Shown here: positions 23,705-34,500 of the stretch, in pieces
How positions within the stretch are numbered: position 1 is the first letter of the stretch
Layout: every line of letters begins with the position of its first letter
Source: Polytrichum commune
Taxonomy: Eukaryota; Streptophyta; Polytrichopsida; Polytrichales; Polytrichaceae
Direction of reading: 5' to 3'
Assembly (NCBI GenBank): GCA_950295325.1
Contig: OX485805.1
Coordinates: forward strand, 36,069,501-36,133,500
Length of the DNA: 64,000 nt
The notes under the pieces: model-generated
Told to the model about the DNA's origin: nothing
What the model saw: only the letters and a program-made list of their open reading frames with translations
Databases searched by the model: none
Translations under genes and position numbers: made by a program

Positions 23705-24887
23705 TATGATATCAAAGGAGGTACATATGAGGGTAGTCTACTTCCATGTGTTGGCCGTCCCAACATAGAGAACTAGACTCCCGATGTCGGCGAGGCTTTC
23801 CACAAGGTTTCTTGAAATTTTGTTGGTCAAGCACTTCCACATAAATGTTTGCTAGCTTCGTGAGCAAGGTCGCTTGGTGAACGTGGTCAAGACCTTTTGA
23901 GATTGTAGGACGGAACTTTGGTTGAGGTCAAAAGCGGATTGCATGCATCAAATGCCACGATTGATTCCCTTAAACACACCCATTTAGAACTTTGGTTTTA
24001 ACTCAAAACCAACGCAAGTTTATTTTGTCAATAATCCCCATGGAGATTACAACAAAACAACCATAGCTGATACTGGCCTCAACTAAGTCGTATACTACCC
24101 GTCATGTCTTCGTCTAACTCTAAACACCCATATCTCGTCACATGTCTTATATAACTACTACTGAAGGAAGAAGTACCCTTACAGTGATGCTTGGTCAAAC
24201 ATGATCACGGTAGAGAGGAACGGGGTCCCATTCACGTCGGGGTAAAAGAAACCCTGACATTACTTTTATTTTATTTATTATTATTAACTACTATTATGCT
24301 TCACAACTTGCTATCTACGACCACACATAATCTCCTACAAAACCGGCAATGAAGATAAGCTTAGCCATTGCATTCTAGATGACCTTGTGGTGTCTTTTGT
24401 CAACCTCCTTTGATTGTTGACGTCATCCCTTTCTTGCGACCCGGTTAGTTAAGCACTAATGATAAAGCAAGGGGGGTCAACACATGACAAAATGTTGAGT
24501 ACATTTGTCTTGTTGTCAAACATGTGCGTTGGAATTTGGCCATCATCATAATCATTACTACGAATGTTACATGTGTGGGTTTATTGAACTTAATATCATA
24601 GGCTTTGAGATACGATTGTATGTGATAATTCTTTCTACCCTTAAAACCCCAACATGGTCTATGGATGAGGAAATCCACCATCCTTTTTTTTGGGCATATA
24701 AAAATATAGATTGAAAAACTATAAATAGAAATTGAAAAATACTATGTCATTATTTTGAATAAAATCTCCAAAAACATCCCCCAAAACTATAAAATTTTAA
24801 TGAAATCACTAATTTTTTATTGAATATTTTCCATTTTTTTTGTTGTTGTTGAAAATAGGTGTCTTCATCACTCTGATAACAGTTGCC
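23705..24887. other. No gene recognised
   Basis: Short ORFs without domains; no repeat boundaries could be fixed. Confidence 0.4.
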
Positions 24888-25490
24888 CAGTGTTGGGTTG
24901 ATTTTTGGGCATAACCGGTTGAGATCCTAGCTCGATGCTACACTAAATATGAATCATATTTAGTGTCAAATGGCATATTTATGTCACTGCGCTAACTTTG
25001 TTGGTGACACTTGCTATGAATAAGTATACAAATACTATCATTCCAACTTACTTTCGATTCATCCAAATGCCAATTATTGAAACAAAGTTTGGTATTATTT
25101 GCATTTGAATGACTATGTGATGAAACATTATCATGGATGATGAAATTTGAATGAAAAATCACTTAGTAAGTGACAATACATACAAACACTGTAAACCTAT
25201 AACGGCCAATTTTTTTTTTATAGTGTTAGGTTAACATGTAGTGTTGGTGATACCACACCGCGGTTTACAATTAGTATTAAGCAAGACACTAAGTATTATA
25301 TTTGGTGTAGTGTTTCCAAGTCCAACTGGTTTCATGTTGTGATCTTTCACATTTTCCTTTATTAAATTGAGATACATTCTAAAGGTCTTCTTAAATGACT
25401 AGTACTCTCCTGAAGTCTTGAACTTCAACCGGTTATTCTCAAGCTCAATCAATTCATCTGTAACTAGCGGCAGGTTGTCCCTATTCATTG
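24888..25490 (+). mobile_element. hAT-like MITE family B, copy 4, split by family C
   Basis: The left part starts CAGTGTTGGGTTGATTTTTG and runs to GTTGAGATCCTAG; the right part resumes TGTTTCCAAGTCCAACTGG at 25310 and ends GTCCCTATTCATTG. The two halves join as in intact copies. No clear duplication is left. Confidence 0.7.
24941..25307. mobile_element. MITE family C, copy 2, nested in family B
   Basis: The 367-bp element starts CACTAAATATGAATCATA, ends TATTTGGTG, and is flanked by TA. It interrupts the family B copy at 24888-25490. The left end contains a tight internal palindrome (CACTAAATATG..CATATTTAGTG). Confidence 0.8.
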
Positions 25491-25685
25491 CCATTTCGGC
25501 TTCCTTCAAAATATGGGAAACCCAAAATAAAAATAAAAATCAATATGGTACAAAATGAAGGACCCAAACTCCTGCGAAGTGTTTAATTAAAAGTAACTTT
25601 TATGAATTGTGTGAAACACATACACTAGGATGTTGTTTGGTTCAACACAAGATAGTTCTTTTGGAAATAATTTTGCCATGTGTCG

Positions 25686-26280
25686 TAAAGGTAGACGTGC
25701 CTAAATTAACACAACAACAATATGGACACCCATATTTGATGGATTTTTGATTTGGCATGCAACCAAGAATTGACACCAAGAGCACATGTGGTTAAAAGAG
25801 ACTGGACTACGTGCTCGAAATGTGTTAACCATTCTAGTAGGTTCAATAGTCAACCTGATTGATACTAGGGCCACACCAAAAACCCCAGCAGCTCCAGTTG
25901 CCAGAAACACCAACCCTACGTATTCTCCGGAAATACAGGGCGGGGATTTCAGATGGCTGGAGCTACTGGAGTGGCTGGAAGACGACGGGTAGCCTGCAAC
26001 CAACATCTCCAGCCATCTGAAATCCCAACCCTGTATTTCCGGAGAATACGTAGGGCTGGTATTTCTGGCTGGGCCGCCCGGTGTGGCCCTGGTATGAGGG
26101 GAAATAACCACTTAATGAGCACGAGAATCTTCATTCCGATAATTGTATAAGATCCAAGAACAAGTGACTACAAGAATGATTTGCAGTTGCTAATCACCTT
26201 GCACTAATTGCATGCTTTCATTATCCTATGACAAGTGGGTGCGGAGAGAAAGAGAGAAAAATATCCACCTAAGGCATGTG
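25686..26280 (+). mobile_element. MITE family D, copy split by a foldback MITE
   Basis: It starts TAAAGGTAGACGTGCCTAAA and ends in ATATCCACCTAAGGCATGTG. The family sequence is continuous across the inserted element at 25865-26092. Confidence 0.7.
25865..26092. mobile_element. 228-bp foldback MITE with TA duplication
   Basis: The element is almost a complete hairpin: start CTAGGGCCACACC, end GGTGTGGCCCTGG, and long inner arms such as CTACGTATTCTCCGGAAATA and its complement. TA lies on each side (25863-25864, 26093-26094); intact family D copies show where the empty site would be. Size and target fit a Stowaway-type (Tc1/mariner) MITE, but the terminus differs from canonical Stowaway. Overlapping frames at 25701-26111 on both strands are by-products of the palindrome. 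Confidence 0.85.
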
Positions 26281-26617
26281 TCCATTATCCATATTGGTCA
26301 AGACCATGCCAATCCAATGTGGAACTTAGCTTTTGGCTCTCAAAGTGTCGATTCATGGTACCCCGAGTTGGGTGAAGACAAAAAAAATAAAGGTTCTAGA
26401 AAAACCAATGATTCAAGGCTATGCGACAAAAACCGAGGGTTGAGGTGTGTTGGAACTTGGAGCTTGTACTACCATGGAACCAAAATTTTGAAGTGCACAC
26501 ATTGTACAATTGGAATATATCAAGGTTGGATAAATGTTGTGATGGATATCTTCACGTCAAAACTTAGACATACCACATAACCGTGGCATTTTTACGTCCC
26601 CTTCAAAATCCCGTATA

Positions 26618-26960
26618 AGGTATATTGTGTGCTTGAATCGAGCACAACAATAATCTAGACGTTTATACATGAGTGGTATGTGGGTAGTTGTGGATCTAAT
26701 AACTAGAATCAAAACTGCATTGTCGTGTGTTTAAATTGAGATTGGACAACGTGTTCAAGATCTGCTAACCATTCTAGGTTCAATAATCAACATGATTGGG
26801 AGGGGGGGGGGAAGGGGGTCTATATGACCTCTCAGTGAGTACAACCATCTTCACTTTGATAATGAATAAGATATTCACATGAACTCCAAAAATTATGAGG
26901 CAAGCTGCAAAATAATCTTCACAAAATAGTCTTCTAGATTGACATCCTTTGATTCATAAC
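26618..26960 (+). mobile_element. MITE family D, degenerate copy
   Basis: It matches GAGTGGTATGTGGGT, GAGATTGGACAACGTG, AATAATCAACATGATTGGG and GATAATGAATAAGATATTC in family order. A G-run (26801-26820) has expanded inside it. Confidence 0.6.
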
Positions 26961-27240
26961 AAGTGAGTAATGGAATGAAATAAAATTGACTTTAAAGTTC
27001 AAGAAACTAAAAGGCCAATGAAATTAAAAGCACATCAAGATGGTTTCAAAATGGCTAATTCCCTAGAGTGGCAAAATGTGGTAGTCTCTATGATGAGTCT
27101 TATGTGAGAAAGGCTTGAGTTTGTATGGATAAGGAGGAAAGAAATGAAAGGGCTTGTAAGCAGTATTGCAAAGGCTGTAGGAAGAAACTTGACATGTAAT
27201 CTTATACCATGACCATTAGAATTTTGTTGAGGACATGACG

Positions 27241-27974
27241 CTCGGGGGGTGCACTATACTAAACATGTACGAGTATACGTGAGTGCACAGGAGGGGTATT
27301 GATTTAGACCTTGCCGTATTACGTATACATATGGTATACATGTTATAATTTATAGTTACGTACATATATGGAAGGCCTTTAAAAAGTATACAATAATTGT
27401 ACTTGTATGGTACTGTTATTATACTACATATCATAAGTTTCCATATTGGATGAAATCGTTTGGATATCGTTTGGAAATCGTTTGGAAATCGTGGGGTGGA
27501 GTATAGGGATCCAATTGACTTGATGGACCATCCATCAAACGTGGAGATTGGTTTATGTTGGTATCAAAAAGGGGCTAACAACAAGTGGACATATGATCTT
27601 ACTGATCATTTGATGGTAGACTTAGAGACAATAATTGCATTGGCTACAATGACATATATTGGTGAATCAAATGTTTATGAGTTACATCCGGGAGATGAAA
27701 AAGTTTTCAACGACTTTGCTAATGAAAGTTAGGATATTTTGTTATACATATTATAGGGGTTGATTATTGTTCAAAAGTATATTTGTATACTTATGTTAAT
27801 GACTATATATGAATGGATTTTTTTGGTGTATACATATTGTCACTTGTATATTTATTGTTGCAATTGTATGTGTATTACTTCATTTCACAAAAAATAACTT
27901 GTATATAGGGGGTTTTTAGAGTATGCAGTGAACGCACGTGATTCTAGGTTTTAATGAAAGGTGCACCCCCCGAG
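27241..27974. mobile_element. TIR transposon with 8-bp duplication, single copy
   Basis: The 734-bp element has perfect 14-bp termini CTCGGGGGGTGCAC and GTGCACCCCCCGAG and a perfect 8-bp duplication acatgacg (27233-27240, 27975-27982). Beyond the 14 bp, weaker mirrored words (ACGTGAGTGCAC, ACGTGCGTTCAC) continue. The 8-bp duplication suggests hAT or P-like ends. The undamaged termini and duplication imply a young insertion. It carries the small frame described next. Confidence 0.9.
27460..27732 (+). CDS. Small open frame inside the 734-bp TIR element
   Basis: The frame has about 90 codons without ATG at the front (it opens with TTG; the first ATG is at about codon 22). The composition is protein-like, with HPSNVEIGLCWYQKG and NVYELHPGDEKVFNDF segments, but I do not recognise a family. 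It could be a captured host exon, a remnant of the element's own gene, or chance. Confidence 0.3.
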   Translation: MDIVWKSFGNRGVEYRDPIDLMDHPSNVEIGLCWYQKGANNKWTYDLTDHLMVDLETIIALATMTYIGESNVYELHPGDEKVFNDFANES

Positions 27975-27982
27975 ACATGACG

Positions 27983-28992
27983 ACAAATTATAGCGGAAGT
28001 GTTAACCTCAAATCGCCAAGTTTTCATCAAATTTTGAGTGTGATTTTCATGCATGTAATGTAAATGTGCCTATGTATATCGGGTACTTTTAGCTCTCAGG
28101 AAATTTCATATTAAGCCTCAAGAAAATAGCAAACGTACTAAAGAGGTTGATGCACTTGAGTTTATAGAGTTTCATCCTCATGTGGTTCAGATGTGATTAA
28201 ACGTAATGGAAGCCATGAAGGTTTCTGTCCAATCTCAAGTCACGGTTATGATAAAGTAGGGGGGTGCTATAACCAACACCTATGCATGCCTTCTTATCCC
28301 GTACCCAAAACACACCTTAAACCAGTTGAATGTCTCTGCATAACTTTCTAGGAGCGGATTTGGGTGACAGGCGGGCCGGTTATGGGAGAATGCAGGGTTG
28401 GCTTTAGACGAACGTGGAATTGGATTTGGGCAAGTGTCGGAATATATCTAGTATTGTTTAGGGTTGGAAACTTGTATATATATAGATTATGCATGGAAAA
28501 GTTATTAAAGCTATTTTTTTATTTAATTGGGTGGAGGGTTGGTTTCAATGTGGGTGGTTTGGACAAAAGATGGGGGACAACTTTGGGAGTAAGCTGAATT
28601 GGTTTTGGGTGAGAGCCAGGATGGTTTACGAGCCATTTGTATTTGAAGAAGTGGGGGTCTAGGAACGGATTTAGGAAACTAGGTGTAAGTGACCTATTTT
28701 TGTTGTTTTTATTTATTCATATTATGCGGAGTTGATTTTATTTTAGTTTCCACTATGTCTAAGCCAATTTGCTAACATGCCAATCATGCATACCAAAAAT
28801 CCACATCCCCTCCCTGACAACAAATCAAATAATGATAAATGTTACCTTTTTGTCTTTATCAGCCAATGAGTTGTATGTTATACCCTTACAATTCTATCAT
28901 CAACATTCATTTCCTCATACATGGTTGCCCACTTTGGAGAAATAAAACAAGTGCTGGAGTTGGATCATTAACGAAATTGGGCGTGTCCACCT
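27983..28992. other. No gene recognised
   Basis: Only short ORFs; the G-rich ORF at 28364-28597 has no domain. The last bases (GTGTCCACCTTA) look like the end of another family D copy abutting the next one. Confidence 0.35.
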
Positions 28993-29897
28993 TAAGGTAG
29001 ACGTGCTTAAATCAAACATAACAACAATCTAGACACTTATGTTCGAGTGCTATGTGATTAGGTGTGTGCATCTACAAACTGACACAAAAAAGACGTGTGG
29101 TTAAAAAATTATTGGATGATAGAGTTATCCGTAAAGTGAGCTGAAGAGAGGGTTTTGGGCCTGGATTTGAGAAAATTGTGTGATAGGCCCTAAAAGTGGA
29201 GCAGGTGTCTGTAGCTATAAAAAAACACAGGCACAAATCTTTTGAGGGACCGAAAATGGTGAAAAAAAAAATTTGCTCTTGTGTTGCAAGCGCGCCCCAG
29301 GAATTTAGCGTCGCTTTGTCAGAGGGTGCTAATTCTGTCGCCCTGTTTCGCTAATTCTGTTAGGGGTGCAGACAAGACTAAGTAAGTAGTGAAGCACGCC
29401 CAAAATCAGCAAGCACGCATGATGGCCTCAACCACGAATAGGCGGATTCTCTCATCCAAAAACAAGCAGACCAGCTCTGACCCTAAACCCTGGCCTTGTG
29501 TATTATGCCCCGGAATTCAAGAGCCTTACTTTGCGTTTCCATGGGTTTGTGTGAATAGTGCACTCAAAATCTGTCAAAACACCAGCTCACTTTACGGATA
29601 ACCCTGATGTGCTCAAAACATGCTCATCATTTCTAGGTTCAACTGCCAACATGAGGGGAGGGGGTCTATATGACCTCTTAATGAGCACGAGCATCTTAAC
29701 ATCGATAATGACTAAGATATTCACATGAACTCCAAAAGTTATGAGGCAAGTGGCTATAGGATTGATTTCGCTAATCATCTTAAACTAATTGCATGTTGTG
29801 TGTGATGTTAAAGAAAATGAAAGAAAACTAATTGCATTCCATACCCTATGAGATGTGGGTGTAAAAGAAAAGAAAAGTATTCAAATGACACACGCCC
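28993..29897 (+). mobile_element. MITE family D, copy split by a 485-bp MITE
   Basis: It starts TAAGGTAGACGTGCTTAAAT, is interrupted at 29121-29605, and continues with GCTCAAAACATGCTC, AATGAGCACGAGCATC and GATAATGACTAAGATATTC to about ATGACACACG. Confidence 0.7.
29121..29605. mobile_element. 485-bp MITE with AGAGTTATCCGTAAAGTGAG ends, nested
   Basis: Inverted ends of about 23 bp (AGAGTTATCCGTAAAGTGAG and its complement ending GGATAACCCT) with one mismatch, and a GAT triplet on each side (29118-29120, 29606-29608). Comparison with intact family D copies supports a 3-bp duplication. The superfamily is unresolved. Confidence 0.75.
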
Positions 29898-30220
29898 ATG
29901 TTAGTTACTACAAAACACAACAGTCAAGCTCATTGGGATTTTGAATTATTGTTGAAGGATTGAAGATTGGGGTTGGGGACTTTTGTATATGGCCCCCAGG
30001 CCCTGTAGTTGTAAATTGGTAGATTTGGGTTTATCCAAGCACAAGGGACAAGACTTATTTTATATGCCAGGTCACTTCCGGGGCTTATATGAGGTGCTTG
30101 AATTATTGGCAAATGTAGCCAAAACTCTAGACTTATCCAGCCTCACTGATGAGACTGGCAAACAACTTTAACCTTGTCTATCCAAGTGTAGGGTAGGTGC
30201 TTGAAAATTTTAAAAATAAG

Positions 30221-30221
<1 letters not shown>

Positions 30222-30247
<26 letters not shown>
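30222..30247. repeat. (TA)n microsatellite
   Basis: About 13 TA units directly left of the family F element. Confidence 0.9.
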
Positions 30248-30252
<5 letters not shown>

Positions 30253-30253
30253 A

Positions 30254-30608
30254 GCGCCGGTTCACACGGGTCCCAAGTCACTTGAGGTCAATCCGTGCAA
30301 TCTTAGCTGCTGAGAGCATGACAGTCGGGCCTTACCACTTAACACGGGGTTCCAAGTCTTAAGTTCCAAGGACGACATGGATGCATGCATGGCAACATTT
30401 TTGGGAGGTGAGGCTTGGGACTTGTGTTGAGAATTGGGTCAAGCAAGAAGTTAACCCAACTATTAACACAAGTTCAACAGATACTTTTGCATAAAATGAG
30501 TAAGATCCGACTTGTATGATATTTAACCATATTTTAATGGTTTCTTGAGGCTCAAAAGTTGGGGCTTTGTCTTCATGTTGGGACTTGGGACCTTGTGTGA
30601 GCCAGCCC
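30254..30608. mobile_element. Tourist/Harbinger-like MITE family F, copy 2
   Basis: 355 bp, TAA on each side (30251-30253, 30609-30611). Starts GCGCCGGTTCACACGGGTCC and ends GTGTGAGCCAGCCC. Internally homologous to 19455-19846 (CACTTGAGGTCAATC, GGGACTTGTGTTGA, CCATATTTTAA). Confidence 0.8.
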
Positions 30609-31258
30609 TAAGTGCCTACTACCTTAAAGCTAAGCTTGTCAAGGGCTCATAAAGTACAAAATTGCATTTTGTTCTCCACAGTAGGGTCTTTGGATTATTA
30701 TCTCCAACTCAAGGTCTATCTAACTTTCGAAAATATCCTATATGTATATGCCCTAATTGTTAATTTACATACATGCTCAATGTTCCCTAGTAAAGCATAA
30801 TGCATGCCCATAATACAAATTCTACATTGCGAAAAGAGAGAATATTCTCCTTATATTAATTATGTTTTGTAAGTTAGAGTCATAATCTTTAAGTTACCTC
30901 ATACACACCCTTGTGCTACATGTTGAAAATCTAGTGCATCCCCCGGGATCCATATTCACCCGGCCAATGAACTTCAAATCACCTCTAGAATATTGAACAT
31001 ATTCAATCCCAATTAGAACACCCAACCATTCCAATGATTGAAATAGGTTTGGTTTGCAACATTTTGAAGCCAAGTTCAACATCAATTGGATATGACTTAA
31101 GATAATTGATGCATGTGGAATTGAATTTTGCTGTTTCCAAAATACCAAATGTGCATCATTATTAAGAATATTGGTAAATTTGGTAACTCTTAGTTTCAAG
31201 GACCTACTCATCAGCACTCAGGAGTCGGTACTTTAGAAGTTTAAATTTGGGAATCAAT

Positions 31259-31463
31259 CCAATGACCAGGGAGAACCAGCTGCTAGTTACAGATGAACCG
31301 GTTGAGGTTCAACACTTCATGAAAATTGCACGTTATTGTAAAGGAATCTATAGAATATACCTTGCATTAATAAAGAAAAACCAAAAGATCAAACATGTAA
31401 TTGGTTGGACTTGGAAACACTAGGATTCTCACCAATTGTGCCAAAAAACCTCCTTGGAAATTG
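31259..31463 (-). mobile_element. hAT-like MITE family B, copy 5
   Basis: It starts CCAATGACCAGGGAGAACC, has ACAGATGAACCGGTTGAG and GGTTGGACTTGGAAACACTA, and ends with the decayed box CTCCTTGGAAATTG. Flanks gaatcaat and ccctcaat share five bases. Confidence 0.65.
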
Positions 31464-31480
31464 CCCTCAATCAAACACTA

Positions 31481-32366
31481 CACTAAATAAGATATTTAGT
31501 GTTTCATACATTAAATACAAATGCATACACTAAATATCAATGACCCTATGAAAGTAAGTAAATGTAAACTCAAACACTAAATATTGATTATAGTAATATG
31601 TGAAAGTTACATGTGTGATTTTAGTGTTGGTAAAGATATATAAAAAGGGATATAATAAAGGAAGTGGCAGTAGGGAAGGTAGCAGCACATTTATGTCTAA
31701 CACTAATTATCAAGAAATTAAAAATTAATGCTGAGCATAGTAAGATGGTAACAACACTAAGTATAATCAAACACTAAATATCCTATTTAGTGGCGCTTCA
31801 CACTATGGCCGAAGGTCAAGAGGCCGTCGATTTCCACCAATCAAATTGCAAGAAAGAAACCAAGAGTTCGGGCTCTCGACCCTTCACACTATGGCCAAAC
31901 TCCAAAGGCCGTTGTAATTTAAAATGATTACTTTTTTAAGAAGGCGACTGACTCTCGAAGGAAGTTTGAGTCGGACGGGAATGGAAACCCAAACTATGGT
32001 CGAGAGGCCATCGGTTTTTTTTTCATTAAAAAGTCAATCATTGACAAGATCTTGGCCGTTAGATTTAAGGGGTTATTTTGAGCAAGGAATAAAGTGGGAT
32101 GCTCCTTTGGCTTTGGACTTCGAGCTTGGTCTTTGGAGGCTTCACACTATGACCGTCCAAGTTGAGAGGCCATGGGAGTTCATGGCCAAAGGCTTGGACT
32201 TTGGACTTGGCCTTTGGAGGCTTCACACTATGCCCGGCCAAAGGCTCCACTTACTATATTTTATTGGCTATTTTCAGCTCATTTCTTTGGACTCTCAACA
32301 AAGTTTGGGCACTCAATCCCATGGCCTCTCGACTTGGACGGACATAGTGTGAAGCTGCCCTTAGTG
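31481..32366. mobile_element. MITE family C, copy 3, split by family E
   Basis: The left end CACTAAATAAGATATTTAGTG and right end TTAGTG are flanked by TA (31479-31480, 32367-32368). A 571-bp family E element sits just inside its right terminus. Without it the element would be about 310 bp, like copy 1. Confidence 0.75.
31790..32360. mobile_element. Harbinger-like MITE family E, copy 2, nested in family C
   Basis: 571 bp. The ends are GTGGCGCTTCACACTATG and CATAGTGTGAAGCTGCCC, with a TTA duplication (31787-31789, 32361-32363). Inside, the CTTCACACTATG word recurs at least four times with GGCCAAAGGC and GAGAGGCC words in both orientations, so the element is built from tandem and inverted copies of its own terminus. 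Frames at 31924-32352 arise from these repeats. Confidence 0.8.
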
Positions 32367-32757
32367 TAGTGACACAGGCGACTATCAACTTCATGCTCTA
32401 TGAGTGATTTGGGTTGGTGAATCGTTAACAATGAATGTGTTTAGTGATTGCTTGTCCACCTCTATCCCAAGCTATTTCCAAATCAAGGAGGTCACCTTAA
32501 AGTTTAACACATGTGCTAATTGAAATAGAAGGTGTGACTTTGTTGTATAATGGCCCACTAGGCGATGACTTGTGGAAAGCTGGAGCTAGCTGTCTTGCTC
32601 TTTGAGTTCCCCCTCACATAAGGTGAAATTACCGTGTAAGTGCAGTCAATTATGCTGTAACACATACCTTGCAAACTTTCATTGATTCAACTTTGGGATT
32701 AGCATATAATAAGGAACTTCAAAGTATTGTAGTGAGATCCAATGATGTTGAGTTATA

Positions 32758-33074
32758 CTCCCTCTGTTTCAAAATAAAACCGTGGTTTCTATTTCAGTGC
32801 GGGATTAAGAACAGTGACCAGCTTTGAACCACAATGCGTTTTTTAACCAAAATTGGGAGCTGCCGAAAATTAGCAAGCTGGCACGGAGTATACAGTATTT
32901 ACCGAGGCTACTGTAGCTTCTTAGATAAATATACCATATTTATTAGTAGGCCCAGCTGCACTGCCGTTGTTAGCCGTGAATGATAGGCATGAGTAGTGGT
33001 AATAACAAAACCATGGTTTTATTCTGGCACGGAGTTTATGCAGAAACCATGGTTTTATTGTGAAACAGAGGGAG
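32758..33074. mobile_element. Canonical Stowaway MITE
   Basis: 317 bp; starts CTCCCTCTGTTTC, ends GAAACAGAGGGAG, flanked by TA on both sides. The inverted repeat extends imperfectly for about 33 bp (AATAAAACCGTGGTTTC). Stowaway MITEs with CTCCCTC ends and TA targets are well known from flowering plants. Confidence 0.95.
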
Positions 33075-33076
33075 TA

Positions 33077-34440
33077 TATCCCAGGGGGTGAGCTTCTAAG
33101 TTTGACAAATGTGTGATTGAATCCGGACCCTGGTACAATTTTGTGACACCTACCATGGGGTAGGGTGAACATGCACGAGACCATGATTGTCTAGGACGCA
33201 TGTATTTATTTAAAGTCATATTAGGTCCTGGTTTAATATAGCGGGACCAAATTGAAACTAACTAATAACAAACTTGGGAGGGACACATATTTGCCACACC
33301 TTCCATGTTAGGTGTCATGAATCGAAGACCACTGGAGACTCAAACAAATATTTCATAAGTCACATTCATATAGGTGAGGGATTTCAATGTATGTTTTGTC
33401 TTGTGGTCTCAAGCATCAAAAGCCCTAAACCAATCTAGTAGAGAACCCACTTGAGATGAATCGACAACAAACCTACATATTATGGGGAGCAAGTTTTTAT
33501 TAGACCCCCTTTATCTTGTTAAAACCAGTGGAGCCCAACTCAAGGAGGTGGGTGTCTAACTCTACTAGCCCATATCCACCGGCTGGGGCAAACCAACCTG
33601 TACACTCATTCCGTGGAGGCAAGGGTTGAGGCATACAACAAGGAACGAGTGTATGGGTTGGTTCGCCCAAATCCTATCCACCTATGGACCTAAGATTGGT
33701 GGAACCTAACTAAGAGAATTCAAGAGCAACTGAGACATCGGCCATCATGGCTAGACACCCACCTCTTTCAAGAGCTACTAGGACCCCACCAACATGATTT
33801 GTCCAAGATGAGAATGCAATATAGCTTGGAATCATCTCTTTTAGAAAGTTTTAACTCCAGAATGAGGTCCATGAGAGACCCATAATTAGTGTAGAGTGAC
33901 TTACTTGAGATGAATCAACCACAAATAATATATGGGGGGTAATGATATTTTCACTAACCTCTCTTTACCTCGACCATAATGGGGGTGGGGGCCCAGCTGA
34001 AAGTGGTGGAGGGTCTCTAGCCCTGGCCCTGTGAGGCATGTAGTCCTGGCGGCCAGTGCTGAAGAGGCGGCCAAATTGGAGAGTTGATTCGGGAGTGATG
34101 ACGATGTCAGAACGCCCAGGCTTTTCATCTCACACAAGTCTGTCAATGGATGTGGCCACGCCAGGTGATGCCATCAATCGACAGTGATGGGATGATGCCA
34201 TAGTTCTTCTGTGTGTGCAGGTATGAATTAGGATTCGGGGCGCCCAGGTTTCGGGGAATCGCTTTGCTGTTGCAGGTGAGTGGTGCACTTCTCGAATCAT
34301 GGATGGTGCCGATGCAGGGTAGCACCTGGAGTTTCCGGTGCGAGGTCAGTCTATCTGGTTGTGGCCAGGTCTACCTTTGGTGGTGCAATGTTACAACTAC
34401 TGATGAGCATGGCAATGTGGTCGCTTGATGATAGCTAGCT
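33077..34440. other. No confident gene; weak palindrome at 33488-33800
   Basis: An imperfect inverted repeat (GGAGGTGGGTGTCTA at about 33543 and TAGACACCCACCTC at about 33752; CACTCATTCCG and GGAACGAGTG inside) suggests a decayed foldback element. A direct repeat of ACTTGAGATGAATC occurs at about 33450 and 33903. The frame at 34213-34428 has no recognisable domain. Confidence 0.4.
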
Positions 34441-34446
34441 TGCCGC

Positions 34447-34447
34447 C

Positions 34448-34480
<33 letters not shown>

Positions 34481-34500
34481 GGTTGTTGTGGTTGTGGTGT
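34447..34500. repeat. (GTT)n microsatellite
   Basis: About 14 GTT units, partly changed to GTG. Confidence 0.9.

Noticed and set aside
25701-26150. Overlapping ORFs on both strands
   Set aside because: They are mirror products of the 228-bp foldback MITE and contain its palindrome.
31924-32352. Plus-strand ORF of 142 codons
   Set aside because: It is built from the internal repeats of the family E MITE.
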